DNA of 64,000 nt from contig CM030933.1 in the NCBI GenBank assembly GCA_018136815.1, positions 62,001 to 126,000 on the forward strand, written 5' to 3'. This document shows, one piece after another, positions 41,728 to 53,100 of the stretch. Every line of letters begins with the position of its first letter. Within the stretch, counting starts at the first letter, position 1. Under the pieces are notes generated by a model. That model searched no databases and was not told the origin of the DNA. It worked only from the letters and a program-made list of their open reading frames with translations. The translations under genes were made by a program, and so were the position numbers. This DNA comes from Isochrysis galbana (Eukaryota > Haptophyta > Isochrysidales > Isochrysidaceae).

Positions 41728-41746
41728 CACTAGTGACAGCAGAAAA

Positions 41747-42236
41747 CGTCAAATCAAGATATGCTGCCCTCGTGGCCGAGCCAATTGCCCTTGCCAGCCT
41801 CGCACATCTTGTCGAATATCGGCATTGGCGCAAAAACCGCCCGAACGTTAATGTACCGAGATGCGCTCGAGTGCCCAACTTTCGAACACTACCGGGCGCG
41901 CTGCCGGCGCTTTCTCGGCCTCCCACTTGGATAGAATGCCATACCAGGCATCATATCCAAATATGCCGCCCTAGCAGCAACGCCAATCACCGCCGCCGCC
42001 CGCGCGCATCGCGAAATCGACGGCGGTGTGTGGCGCCGACGACTACGCTGACGTCACCCGGCCGAACGGGCCGAGTGCGCAACTTTCGAACGCTACCGGG
42101 CGCGCTGCCGGCGCTTTCTCGGTCTTCCACTTGGATAGAATGCCATACCAGGCATCATATCCAAATATGCCGCCCTAGCAGCCACGCCAATCGCCGCCGC
42201 TGCCCACGCGCATCGCGAAATAGTCGGCCGTGTGTA
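41747..42236 (+). repeat. About 204-bp repeat, three copies, coding-like
   Basis: Units are spaced 202 and 204 bp apart (Tyr codons of the K/R-YAAL motif at 41760, 41962, 42166). The second and third are about 90% identical; the first is diverged. Each encodes a version of SKYAALAATPIAAAAHAHRE on the + strand. The same family occurs inverted at 63069-63473. Confidence 0.8.
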
Positions 42237-42768
42237 GCGTTGGGTTTCTGCCAGCATGACGGGAGGCGTGCGCATGTGCAGTCCCATGACGCTCGATGAG
42301 CACCAGGGGCCCTGGTGCATGCGCGCGAGCGCAAGGGTGCACTCCGCCTCGAGCTCCGGTGCACTGTCCATTGGACGGAGGAGGGACATGGGCGCGAGAG
42401 GAGAGGCGAACAAGAGAAGGGAGGGGGCGGAGTACGGGGGGGGAGGGGGGGAGGGGAGGGGGGGGGGGAGGGGGGAGGGGGGAGGGGGGGGGAGGGGGGG
42501 AGGATGGGAATTTTTTATATATATTTTACGGGGGCATCTGTAAAAAAATAACCAAACCTGAAGTTGCACCCTCTTGCACCTGCACCGGCACCGGCACATT
42601 GAAATCATTTCGGGCGGGACCCCTAACGGCGTGCGTTTGGGTCTCGTGTGCACGCCATCCGCCCGCCACACCAATTCAGTCCCAATTCCCCCCAGGAGCC
42701 CCGGCAGCTTTTAGAAATTGAGAGTGACTTGGAGTATAGTAAATACTAGAGTAGTAGGAAAGAGTAAA
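42237..42768. other. No gene; G-rich tract
   Basis: Contains a long ggggagg tract (42420-42512) and then AT-rich sequence before the next ORF. Confidence 0.5.
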
Positions 42769-45429
42769 ATGAGTATGCGGCAGTCTTTTAATAGCGCGGC
42801 CATCTTCGCAATGGCGGACGGAGCGCCGCCGCTCGCCTCTGCCACCCTCCGCCGCACGCAGGCGCTGCGCGAGCGTCTGCGGCGCGAGGCAGGTCGGCGG
42901 GCGGAGCCTGGGACGCGCCGGCGTTACTCGATTGACCGCGACTCGCCCTCGCGCGCTAGAACAAACGCTCTAGCCACATCTGTCCACCCTGCTCAGCTCG
43001 CCACCTTCTCATGCTCCTCCGCGAGGCCCTCCTCCACGGCCTCAGCCTCGGCCTCGGCCTCTGCGGGAGTGATATCTGGGCATTCAGTGCGACCTGTGAC
43101 TCTGCGCAACTCTCCCTCCGCTCGCACCACCACGCGGCCCTCCGAGGGCTCGAGCCGCCTCTCATCGCCGCCCGCATCGCCGCTCTCGCTTGATGCCGCT
43201 TTCGCTCCCGGAGCAGACGAGCTGAGCACGCTGCTCGAGGTGGCCGTCTCGCTCGGCCTGACGACACACGAGCTGACGGTCAGAATGCGCGCCAACGTGC
43301 AGAGCGGCAAGTTTAGCCGAGAACACTATCTACGCATGTGGAGCGAGCGGATCGCTGCGGCGGAGGCTGAGCGGAGGCATGTGGAGTCCACGGCGGCCGA
43401 GGTCGGGCGGCCGCAGCCTGCCGACCCGGCGCCACATCCGCCATCCTCTCCGCGGTTCGAGCACGCTGCCGTGCCTGCGAACCCGCCGGGTTCGTGTCCA
43501 GATGACGTCTTCAGAGCAGCTGCCACATATTCGCCAATCCAAGGTGAAGGCAAGGGTGTGTTCGGCAATGTGGGCTGTGCGTGCAATCCTGACGCGATTG
43601 CAGGAGCGGCGCCAATGACCGACGCGTCGGCGGGAGAAGAGGTGTGCGCGCAAGCGCACTTCCGGTCCAGTGCAGAGTCTATCCCGCCCGGAGGCCAGTC
43701 GACACCACCTCCGGCATCTAATCCATGTACCCAGTCTGTGGTAGCTGGGCAAGACACATCGACATTATGCCTTGAGGTCAATGGCAAGTGTCTGGCTAAT
43801 CCCACACCTGATGTGTGCTGCATGCAGCCTTGTGCTGTTGGGCTTTCAAGTTCTCCCAAGTCGTCAGAGGCGCAAGCCAAACCGTCAACCGGATGCGACT
43901 CTTTGGAACGCCACGAAGGGAGCATTGGCCCTTCGAGTTTTGCGGCTCCGGCTGTTTCAGATCGCCTCACGGAAATGTACTCTGAGACCTCTCAAATCGC
44001 CACCACCTCTCCGGGTGCGTCGTCGAGTGCAGCGCCATCTCAGACCGTGATGACGCATCGGGCAGATCCCGAAAGCGATCAGGCCACAGCCGAGGATGGT
44101 CCGACACTTGGTGGTGGGAGTGGGGCTGCTGACATGTGCGGAGGCCAGCAGCTAGACGCGAGAGAGGCGGTATCTTCCGAGCGATTCGTCCCTCCCAAGG
44201 CAACCAGCAGCGCCTATTCCAACCGCACTACCGCGACGCCCGCGTCTGACGTCCCTTCGTGTGCTATCATCACTCTTGGCATGTCACCGCGTCGGACTGC
44301 TCCGATCGTCCACCTTGAAAGCGGGTCTCAGCCCTCAGCCTCGTTTGATGCGGATGGTTCCGTTCATCATCACCTCGCAGGAGCAGCGGCTAGGGTGCCG
44401 CCTGTAGCGGCGTCTGACACGCCCACTATCCAACATCCTTTCACGGCTCGTGAGACCGCGACCGACTCGTTGCTCGCTGCGGGCGGCGGGTCTCCCATCG
44501 CAGTGGCCCCTGAGACCCTCATGCCGAAATCCATTGTAAGCACCTCTCCATGCACACGCTCTGTCAGAATCATTTGTCAAAAAGTCGACGATGAGGCCAA
44601 TCGTCCGGCGGGGGAAAGCAGTCGGTGCTGGACGCGCGATGCAGCGCCCGATGATCCGATGGGCGAAGCGGGTAGGCGCAAGAGCGATGCACAATCCCGT
44701 GGCGTTGCGACGGTTGACACTCGTCTCGAGGGCCGTGGAGTGTACAATAGCTTCAGCACTACTTCCTCTCGCCCGCGATCCGGCCCCACGCCCAGCGACT
44801 TCATGTGCCGCGAGCTAGAAGCCATTGAGCGCAGTGGTCGGCCTCCGCGCATCTCAGACACTATGCTGTCGATCATATGCGCGCTCGAGGTGGATAGTGA
44901 CGTTCCGAAGGCCGGATGTCCGCCGGGACCCGGTAACGGTCCGGATAGGCGCAATGGCGCGGTCGCGGACTTGTGCACCCGAGCGTCGCGTCCCGGCACG
45001 AGTTGGCGGCGTGGTGGACAGGCTGGTAATGCCACAGTAATTAGAGGCCGAGCAACCTACCATCGAGCAGCCAGTGTCAGTGAGGATGGACAAGTGACGA
45101 CTGGGAACCATGAGTGGTGGAGCTTGGCGGGTGTGAGCGCGTTTGCGGCCAGGGCGGCGAGGGCGGTCGGGGCAGCTGCCGACGCGATGGCGGAGACTCT
45201 CGAGAGCACTCCGTGGTCTGTGCCGACTTTGACCATCGATGGGCAGCACGCTGAGGAACCACAGATTGGCATGACACCTGCTCAGTTGACACTGCTTGCT
45301 TCGGAGCTCAGTGCTGCAACGGGCGAGATTGCTCGCCTAAAGGACGAGTTGAAGTTGGCAAGGGTTGAAATGTCACGCCTGCAGCACGAGCTCCACTCCG
45401 CCGGTGGGTTACACACAGGCACGTCCTAG
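42769..45429 (+). CDS. Long orphan ORF, Ser/Ala/Pro-rich with C-terminal coiled coil
   Basis: I do not recognise this protein. A single open frame of 886 codons from the first ATG (a second in-frame ATG follows at 42775, another at 42811). The N-terminal part is Arg- and Ser-rich. Residues near 150-200 form a helical segment (ADELSTLLEVAVSLGLTTHE, then REHYLRMWSERIAAAEAERR). A long disordered middle is rich in Ser, Thr and Pro. The end is a coiled coil (LTLLASELSAATGEIARLKD, ELKLARVEMSRLQHELHSAG). Its length far exceeds other orphan frames here, but GC-rich DNA can give long chance ORFs, and part of the middle could be intronic. A scaffold or regulatory role would be a guess. Confidence 0.55.
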   Translation: MSMRQSFNSAAIFAMADGAPPLASATLRRTQALRERLRREAGRRAEPGTRRRYSIDRDSPSRARTNALATSVHPAQLATFSCSSARPSSTASASASASAGVISGHSVRPVTLRNSPSARTTTRPSEGSSRLSSPPASPLSLDAAFAPGADELSTLLEVAVSLGLTTHELTVRMRANVQSGKFSREHYLRMWSERIAAAEAERRHVESTAAEVGRPQPADPAPHPPSSPRFEHAAVPANPPGSCPDDVFRAAATYSPIQGEGKGVFGNVGCACNPDAIAGAAPMTDASAGEEVCAQAHFRSSAESIPPGGQSTPPPASNPCTQSVVAGQDTSTLCLEVNGKCLANPTPDVCCMQPCAVGLSSSPKSSEAQAKPSTGCDSLERHEGSIGPSSFAAPAVSDRLTEMYSETSQIATTSPGASSSAAPSQTVMTHRADPESDQATAEDGPTLGGGSGAADMCGGQQLDAREAVSSERFVPPKATSSAYSNRTTATPASDVPSCAIITLGMSPRRTAPIVHLESGSQPSASFDADGSVHHHLAGAAARVPPVAASDTPTIQHPFTARETATDSLLAAGGGSPIAVAPETLMPKSIVSTSPCTRSVRIICQKVDDEANRPAGESSRCWTRDAAPDDPMGEAGRRKSDAQSRGVATVDTRLEGRGVYNSFSTTSSRPRSGPTPSDFMCRELEAIERSGRPPRISDTMLSIICALEVDSDVPKAGCPPGPGNGPDRRNGAVADLCTRASRPGTSWRRGGQAGNATVIRGRATYHRAASVSEDGQVTTGNHEWWSLAGVSAFAARAARAVGAAADAMAETLESTPWSVPTLTIDGQHAEEPQIGMTPAQLTLLASELSAATGEIARLKDELKLARVEMSRLQHELHSAGGLHTGTS

Positions 45430-46969
45430 CGACCGGGGCCTGTCGTGCAATCTATGACCACATATTCCAAAATCCCTCCCCTACTGTCATCCCCTTTTCT
45501 TCAACCAGTGTCAAATACGGAGTTAAGCTCCCAACGACCAATGAAGGGTATTTTCTTGCGCTTTTGCACTCTCCGTGCTGTTGTGATGTGCGTGGTGGTC
45601 CTTGCTACTCCCTCGTGTGCACGTGTGTTGCGCTGCACGCGCGCACCGAGCTGCGTGGCCTCGCGCTCGCGCGCGCATGGTGCCAGCTACATCCAAACAA
45701 CTACTTTTATAAGTAGGAGACCAATGGGGGCCTCGCGCCCTCCTCTGGGTGGGCCTGCACAACCACCCTCTGGCAGGGGCTGAGCTGACATAACATCTGC
45801 CCAAACTCTCGCCGAGCGCGCGCCGCACGCATTCGCCTGCACTGGCCCCTGATCGTACTGACCCCCCACCACCACCACTGAGCCACAGACCACCAGGGCC
45901 GCCGGCAGGGCGCACCCAAGGCCAACGAGACGAGCGAGGGAGAGGCCAGGGGCATTGCCCCAGCCTCCACTGCCCCCTGAGCTGCCCCAGCCGGCAGCTG
46001 ATCCTCTAGGGGGGCCCGAGGGACCCCCCAGAGGGGGGCCATGGCGCGCGCAGGCAGCACACGCCCGCAGGAGAACGAAGAGAACGACGGAAAATGAACG
46101 ACAAAAAAACGACACGATCTGGCCCGCAATAAGGTAATTCCACCGCCCGTTTGCGATCTATGTGCGGGATGACACCCCGCACGGCAGGCAGCCACCGCGA
46201 AAGAGCGGCAGCAGACGAAGAAGAGCCAAAGGACGGGGGCCGAGACCTTCCGGGGACACGATAAGATAGTTGCAGAAGGCGTGTTACGTTTGTTTGCCAC
46301 AGGAACACCCAGCAACAGGTTTGCCCCAGCCCGCCCCTTGCGCTTGGCTCGTCGTAGTGCACGCCCCCCCCTCCCCTCCCCCCGATACCAAAGACAAAGG
46401 AATGAAGGGGGTAGTGTAAAGGGTGTGAGTGATCTGGGGTCTAGGCGATGGCGTGAATCGGTACCGTGAGTGCGTGGTCCTTTAGCTAACTAGCGGTAGA
46501 AGTAGTAGCCTGAATCTTCAGATGTTTTTTTTAGGTTGATAGTAAACGGTGAGTGACTGGACTACCATCTGCAAGCGCCGGCGCACCCACCTACACCTAT
46601 CACTAACGAACCCATCGTCCTCATGCTGCCCAGAAAGCTTGACCTCCTCGACTACCAGCGTCGCTCTGACGAGGGCATCCGCGTCGCCGCCGAGGGAGCC
46701 GCGCACCAAACCTCTTCACGAGCAAAGGACTGAAAACAAAGGACTGAGCGGAGAAAGGAAGAAGGGAGATCCACTAGCCTAGAGTGGTTGCCACGCGGAT
46801 ACGGATGGTAGAGTGTTGCGTCCAATACAAGCAGTAATCCGGAACCTTTAGAAGATTTTTAAAAATTCGTTGCAACCCTGATCCTGCGCTTCCGCTTGGC
46901 CCTTACCTTCTTCTCGTGCACGAGATGTCACACCAAGGTTGGCGCAGCTCGTATGTGCGATGTTTTCTC
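45430..46969. other. No gene supported
   Basis: Contains a GC-rich part (45900-46080) with a word block, ggccaggggcattgcccc, similar to 12905-12950, and an inverted ccatggcgcgcgc element. No convincing ORF. Confidence 0.4.
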
Positions 46970-48194
46970 TCAGGCACGCTCCATTGTTTCTGGCATTACG
47001 CCTTGGTTCGGCGGCGGTGGTGCGAAGATCACCACGTGGCGACGACTGAGAAAAGCAAGATTCTCGATCTTCTCCACCGACTTCCCTCCAGTCCCACGAT
47101 TAAGGTTTTGTGCACAGCACAAATAGCTGATGCAGGGCTGATTTGGTAGGGTGCCGGTTGTGCGCTCGAGGTAACGGTTCCAGTGCTCCGTCTTATGGAG
47201 TCGGCCCTCAGCATCGGCGAAAGCCAACCTACGCAGCTTGTATTGGAAGGCGAGTCCGCTCTCCTGCGTAAAGAAGATTGGATGTTGCAAATGTGGGCAT
47301 TCGCACCGACTCGCCGACGGGCTGCAGGAGTGCACCCACCTGATCAAAAGGTTCATTGTACGTTACGCGCACCATGTCGCCAGGCACCAGATCGCCGACC
47401 GTCGACCCGTCGGGACGCACAAAAACGTCTTCCTCCTGCACAATATAGATGAGAGAACGACCTGTAGTGACCGGACCAAGGGCGATCCACTTGCCACCGG
47501 GGGAAACCTCGAAGGTCAGGACAAGGTCACGGTTGACCACCCCCATTTGAAGGAGCAGTCCGCAGCAGCTGGCGGAGCGGGACCAGTTGCGAAGGATCAC
47601 CTTGGCACCCTTGGTGCCGTCGGTGCTCCACACGGCATCTTCTAGAGTGAGGAGCATCTCGGGGGCAGTGTTGCCTTCCATCCATAGCACCCCGCGCAAG
47701 CGCTCTGGGCAGACGGGCTGTTCGGGCCGTACGGCCAGCATTTTGCGCAGCCAAGGCTCCGGATCGCTGCCATCCTCGATCGACACCTCCGTGCAACAGA
47801 GGAGAAGCTCGGCCTGCGGCTGGCAGCAGCACGTGCGGTGGGTCCCTCCGCCAAGTTCTATTGAGAAGCAGTTGGAGAACTGACCGACTCTACGATCCTG
47901 CGGAGGGTCCCATAGGAGCGGTGGCTTTGCGGTCCGCTCGAAACGCGCGAGCGCCTCCGGCTGCCAGTCCGGCTGGACTCTCGCGAAGAGCTCCTCGTTG
48001 CTTGGCGGGAAGCAGTACTTGAGCGTGAAGAGGTCGACGCAGAGGCTTGCGTTGAGCAGTGGCGGTCGTTGCACCGAGGACGCTTGCGTCGAATGGTCAG
48101 GCGTATCATTGCGGGTGTAGACGCGTGCTGACTCGCGCTTGCGCGCACCCACGTAGGCTGCGGTTGGCTTGGGTACACTTGGCGGCGTCGGCAT
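46970..48194 (-). CDS. Unknown protein, two exons
   Basis: I do not recognise it. Exon 1 is 48194-47340 and exon 2 is 47263-46970, joined in phase 0 across a 76-bp GT-AG intron whose acceptor follows a pyrimidine-rich stretch; the product is 382 aa. Sequence features: a basic N-terminal tail, then a Cys-rich segment (FSIELGGGTHRTCCCQPQAE, LLLCCTEVSIEDGS), WLRKMLAV and beta-rich sequence (LVLTFEVSPGGKWIALGPVT, IYIVQEEDVFVRPDGS, DLVPGDMVRVTYNEPFDQ). After the intron comes ESGLAFQYKLRRLAFADAEG. The PGDMVRV stretch is a small beta-barrel-like motif only. No transmembrane segment. No CT tract before the start, unlike other genes here. Confidence 0.6.
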
Positions 48195-48510
48195 CGCGAG
48201 TGCCGACGGCGTTTTCGGTTTGTAGAGAGAGGGCTCTCCTCTATCCGGAAGTACCGAAGGGGTTGGGTACTAGGCCCTAGATGGGAAATGCTACTAGTAG
48301 TATTAAAAAATACGCCTCCCCGTGTCGTGTGTGTGTGTGGGTGCGAAACCCACCCATCGTGTGGCTGTGAGCGTCATCTTCGGCGCGCTGGCGTACGAGG
48401 TGAGCTTCGGCGTCTACCACCCGTCCAACGTGCGCCTCATCGCTGACGACGCGGTGCTCAATCAACCGTCTGCAGGCAGCGCAGGGCGGCACGGCGCTCT
48501 CGTGCACTGT
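48195..48510. other. No gene seen
   Basis: Both strands are open in parts, but neither resembles a known protein. Confidence 0.4.
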
Positions 48511-48773
48511 CTACTCGTCGACGCGTCGACCGTAGTTAATGCTTTGAAGCAGAGCGTCGGCGATTTTGTCTTTCTGCTGGGCAGTGAGAATTGGAGCTAA
48601 TGCTGGTGGTGGCGCAGCAGAAGAACTTGCAGCAGCTGCAGACGACATCACTGCAGCTGTGCACGCGACACCAAGATCATATGTATCACCAATGTATTTG
48701 GTCACTTTCACTGAAGAAAAAACTTCGGACCAGCACCTTCCCAGTTGGAAAAAAAATTTATTTACTGATGGAG
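48511..48773 (-). pseudogene. Possible gag N-terminus of an element behind LTR-D
   Basis: The minus frame reads MSSAAAASSSAAPPPALAPI, then LTAQQKDKIADALLQSINYG, with a stop at 48511. It begins about 130 bp downstream of LTR-D in the same orientation, the usual place for gag. No family match by eye. Confidence 0.35.
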
Positions 48774-49459
48774 TGTTGAGAACGAGGAACGAGAACGGGA
48801 ACGGGAGCGACGAACGAGAGCGACGAACGAGAGCGACGAACGAGAGCGACGAACGAAGAACGACAGACGAGGGTACGGTCCGAGCCCGACAGTCTGACGA
48901 CGCACAGCACCACACTCACGTCAACACTCTCCACACTTACTTATCTTGATCACGGAACGCACAGAGACCTGCAGACCTGCTGACAGACGGACAGACGGAA
49001 AACAAAGAAGAGAGTTCCGACAAGAGAGCGACAGGTTGACGGACGATCCGATGGGGCGATGGGGCGACAGTTACGCACAGGATTAAGGAAAGAATCTTTC
49101 GAAACCCCTTGAGTGAAGTGATGAAGACCGAAGTAAAAACAGCGCCACGATATAATCCAACGGCCATCACCTGAGGAGAAATCAAGGTCACACAAGAGGG
49201 TGGTTCCTTGCACCGTTGCACTGGCGATAACTGAACGCACGACATAACCATAACCATAACCTAAAAACGCTAGGAGCACGCAAGGAGGTAAGCCATAAGC
49301 CAGGCGAGGGAAAAAGCAGGCGACAAGGGAGGCGACAAGGGAGGCGAGGGCAAAGAAGGCGAATGTAGGATTCTGCGACCTTGACTAGCCTACAAGGGGG
49401 GCATAGGAACGCAGACGACTTATAAAACAAAAACAAAAGGATCGATCGCGGATGCGACA
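48774..49459 (-). repeat. Probable LTR on the minus strand (LTR-D)
   Basis: On the minus strand it runs from TGTCGCATCCGCGATCGATC to CTCGTTCTCAACA (686 bp). Like LTR-C it starts TGTCGCAT and ends in cgctctcg-type repeats and AACA, followed by CTC. No target duplication is seen. Confidence 0.55.
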
Positions 49460-50125
49460 GGCCTAGGTCTCGCAGCGCGCCCGGCGTCGGTTTGAATTCG
49501 GCGTGTCTCCAAGATAGTATATTTAGCCTGTGATCTCTGCTCATCTACACAATGCTGCTATCCGCTATCTGTCACTGGTCACTGGTCACACTGGCTGGCT
49601 GGCTGGACCCCAAAGGCTTGGGGCTTGGGCTTGGGGCTAAACACGAAGCACCCACGTGCACCTGCTCCCACCTCCGGATTCGAGAATACAAATACTATTC
49701 GAGTAGCAGCAGCAGCAGCAGCAGTACAAGATGCAGGGGAGGAGGGGAGGGGGGGGGGGCAAGGCGCCCTTCATACAAGATACAAGATGCAGGGGGGGCG
49801 GGGCGGGGCGCCCTTCACACAAGATACAGGGGGGGCCTTTCATAAAAGATACAGGGGGGGCCTTTCATACAAGATACAGGGGGGGGCCTGGGGCGCCCTT
49901 CCCGCCTCCCCCCCCCCGCGCCCTCGCGCCCCCCCCCCCCCCCGCGCCCCCCCCCCGCGCGCCTCCCCCCCGCGCACGCCCCCCCTCCCCTCCCCTTCTT
50001 TCTCTCCCCCCTCCCCTCCCCTTCTTTCTCTCCCCCTCCCCTTCTTCCCTTCTTTCTCTCCCCCCTCCCCTTCCCTTCTTTCTCTCCGCCCCCCTCTCCC
50101 CTCTCTCTCCCCCCTCCTCGCGCCG
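49460..50125 (+). promoter_or_regulatory. C/CT-rich leader of THO2, with short tandem repeats
   Basis: Contains an agcagc microsatellite (49706-49722), repeats of catacaagatacaggg (49770-49885) and a 220-bp C and CT tract (49900-50125) that runs up to the start codon. No separate gene. Promoter role inferred from its position and from similar tracts at other genes. Confidence 0.4.
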
Positions 50126-53100
50126 ATGGCCGCGGCGCTCGGCGCGCTGCCGCTCCTCCAGTGGGATGGACCGCGTTGGTGTGTGTGCCGGGGGGAAGGC
50201 GCGGCGGCGGGCAGGCGAGGGGAGGAGGCAGGGGGAGGGCGGCGTGAGCTGAGAGTGCCGGGGGAGTGGGGGGGGGGGGGGGGGGCAATGGGGGAGGAAA
50301 GGGGAGAGAAGGGCTGGGCGGGGGGAGGGGGGGAAGAAGTGGGGGGGGGGGCGTGTGTCTCGGGTCTCTCCACTTCCTCCGAGTTATCCGAGCCGCCCTG
50401 CCATGTTGCAGGGTGTGGAGTGAGCGTGCTAAGGGGGAAGGGAAGGCGGTGGGAGGCGAGGAGAGAGAGGTATTGCTGTCGGGGGAAGCGGTAGGCTCTT
50501 GGGAAATGCGTACGAGGAGGGCGAGGGCGGGTTGGTGGATGGGGCACTTGGCACCGGACAGCTGCAACAAGGCTCGCATGTGTGTGTATAGCGATGCCTT
50601 TGGCTTGACGCCCCTTCCCTCCTTCTGCTCCCTCGCGCAGCGCGCAAATCTTGGTGGGCGCTGCCGCTGCGCCTCCCGAAGGAGGTGAGCAGCCAAGCCA
50701 GTTGCGGTGACATGTCAATGCCACTTGCAACCTCTTCCACTGGCTCGTGCAAGTGACCTGGAGCTCATCGCTTGCCCTCGCAAACGTCGAGCGCGTTCGT
50801 GCACCTTCTCCCGCTAAGGTGGCTCGCCGCTCACACTCTGCTGTTGGCATCAGGTGTGGATCCACTGAAGGCGACGCTCCATGAGCTGTGCTCTGCCGTT
50901 GTCGAATCGGGAAAGATTAACGCATCGGAGGTCGTTACGCTCCTCTCGGATGAGTCCAAGGTATGCGTAATGTACAGACGCCCATCCAGCTGCGTAGGTC
51001 TGCTCTTGCTCTCATATCGAGTGACGCTCGCTGGTCGCAGATTCCACCTGAGCTACTACCTCGCATCACATCTGACCTGGCCGACGTCTTTTGGTTCATG
51101 GGCCTCAAGATTGACGCAGACGTCAAAGCAGCTGCGGCTGCAGGACAAGACGCACCCATGCCAGATGCTAATTCGGGAGATGCAAAGGCATCGGCTGGCA
51201 GCGACGCAGCGGCCGCGAAACCTCGCTTGATATCTTTCATCTCGGCTCTTCTGGGCGCAGGCGTGCTGCCGCCTGGACAGCTCAAGGCGAGGCTTGATCC
51301 CGAGATGTTGCAAGACATCAGGCTGATCAAGGACCAGGTCGACTTTCACAAGGCTCAGGTGAAGCCGATTCCCTCGCCGACGTTGCGACGTCGTTTCCAC
51401 GCCCAAGCCTAGCGACTCTCCCGGGGGACTGGGTCTGGCACAGCCCGTGCGCTCTCGCCCTAGCGGCAGTGGTCCATTCCCATCGCGCGTCGTTGTCATG
51501 TAATATCGCTGGTAATTGGTCTGCTCTTGCCCAGTTCGAGGAGGTATTTCGCAGGAAGCAGGAAGTGCAAAGCACGCCCAGCCGCGAGTCACCCTTCCTC
51601 CTTCGGCTGGAGCAGGTTCGAATGAACACACGCGCTCTTTACACCCAGCAAAAGTACAACCTACTGCGCGAGGAGTCGGAGGGATACTCGAAGCTCATCA
51701 CCGAATTGGCCGAACTCCCCGCAGCTCCCGGCTCCACTTTCGGCGCCGGCTCGATCCCCGCTTTGGGCTCCTCAGCCAATTCGCGCGACGTGTCCACCTC
51801 GACGCGCGCCTGCGCCTCTGCGGCCGAAGTCGTTGCAAATGTTCAGAGCCTCATCGGGTACTTCGATCTCGACCCAAATCGGGTGCTGGACTTGGTGCTC
51901 GAGGCGCTCGAGGTAAGCGTGCGCGTACATGCCAGTAGTCCTCGTAGAGGCTCGCCCAAAAGCCTCACCGGGGGCTTACTCACTAGTCAAGGCACTGGTC
52001 AAGGAGCTGGTGGAGTTCATGCTCACCAGCTGCGCGCCGTTCCACACAGGCCGTTCCGGCGCGCGTTGGACACACCAGCCTCGTCAAGCTATTCAACCCG
52101 CGCTATCTTCCACATGTTCTCGGATTCAAGTTCCAGTTTTATCACAACGAGCACACGCCACCCTCGCTGTGAGTGCCCTCAGAGCCTGACACGTGACAGC
52201 TCGTCCTCTCTCACGCTGAGGTCCCGTTAGCTAGATGTCGTTGTCGCATGGCGAGCAAGGGCGTCGTGAGGGTGCCTGCGCTGCTTGCTGGCCTTTTGTT
52301 AGGTACAACCTTGCCGCGCTTCTTCTTCGTCAGCGCTCGCTCTCTCTGGAGCAGCTGCTCCCGCATCTCTCCCCATCGCTCGAGGATATGGCCACCTCTC
52401 ACGCAGAAAGTGTTGCAAAGGCTCTCGAGGCTGCAAGACGCATTGGTGTAGTCTCCCTGGCGTCTGCTGCTCCACTCGAGCCAACTGACGGCACTTCTGA
52501 CTCGCGGGACGGCGGCACGGGCGAAAGTAAGGATACCACCGACGAGATGGAGGGCGACGTTGATGCTGTCTCGGCAGCAAAGCTCCAGCCTGTTGGACTG
52601 CTACGGGCCCTCTTGCTTTCCGGCGACTGGCCGACGGCCGCTCACTTGATGAGTCTGATGGAGGGGGTCGAGGCCGCGAGTTTCCCACCCGTGGCCGAGG
52701 CATTAGCGTCCGTCGCCGAATGGAGCCTCTCAGCGGCCTATGCTACCATCTCGCCTGCGGCAACGCTGTTTCCTCAAGCAGCAGCGCCAACTCGAGCGCC
52801 TTCCACTTCTGCGATAACAGGATGGAACTCAAACGGTGCGGCTGGTGGCGAGGTGCCACCGCTTTTGCAGCATGCTGATCCCGCCACCGCTCTGCGAGTC
52901 GCACTTCCGGTGCTCCAGAGGCTGGGACTGTACCTGAACTCGCGGCCTTTACTCTTCGCACAAATCTGCCGTGTGTCGCTGGCGGCGCTGCAAGATGCAG
53001 CTGAGTTAGCGACGGGCGCCGCTGATCCTAACGAGGGAGCCGCCGTTCCTGCGCTAGTTGAGGCGCTTGCTGAGCACTGCCTATTGCCTGCACTTGTGGT

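Noticed and set aside
41690-41926. Minus-strand ORF of 78 codons ending EKLA as a single gene
   Set aside because: It is a fusion across a non-LTR insertion boundary: the last 12 codons belong to the element, the rest to host repeat sequence.
49625-50865. ORFs of 289 (+), 293 (-) and 341 (-) codons around 49.6-50.9 kb
   Set aside because: They are low-complexity translations of C/G runs overlapping THO2 exons 1-2 and intron 1.
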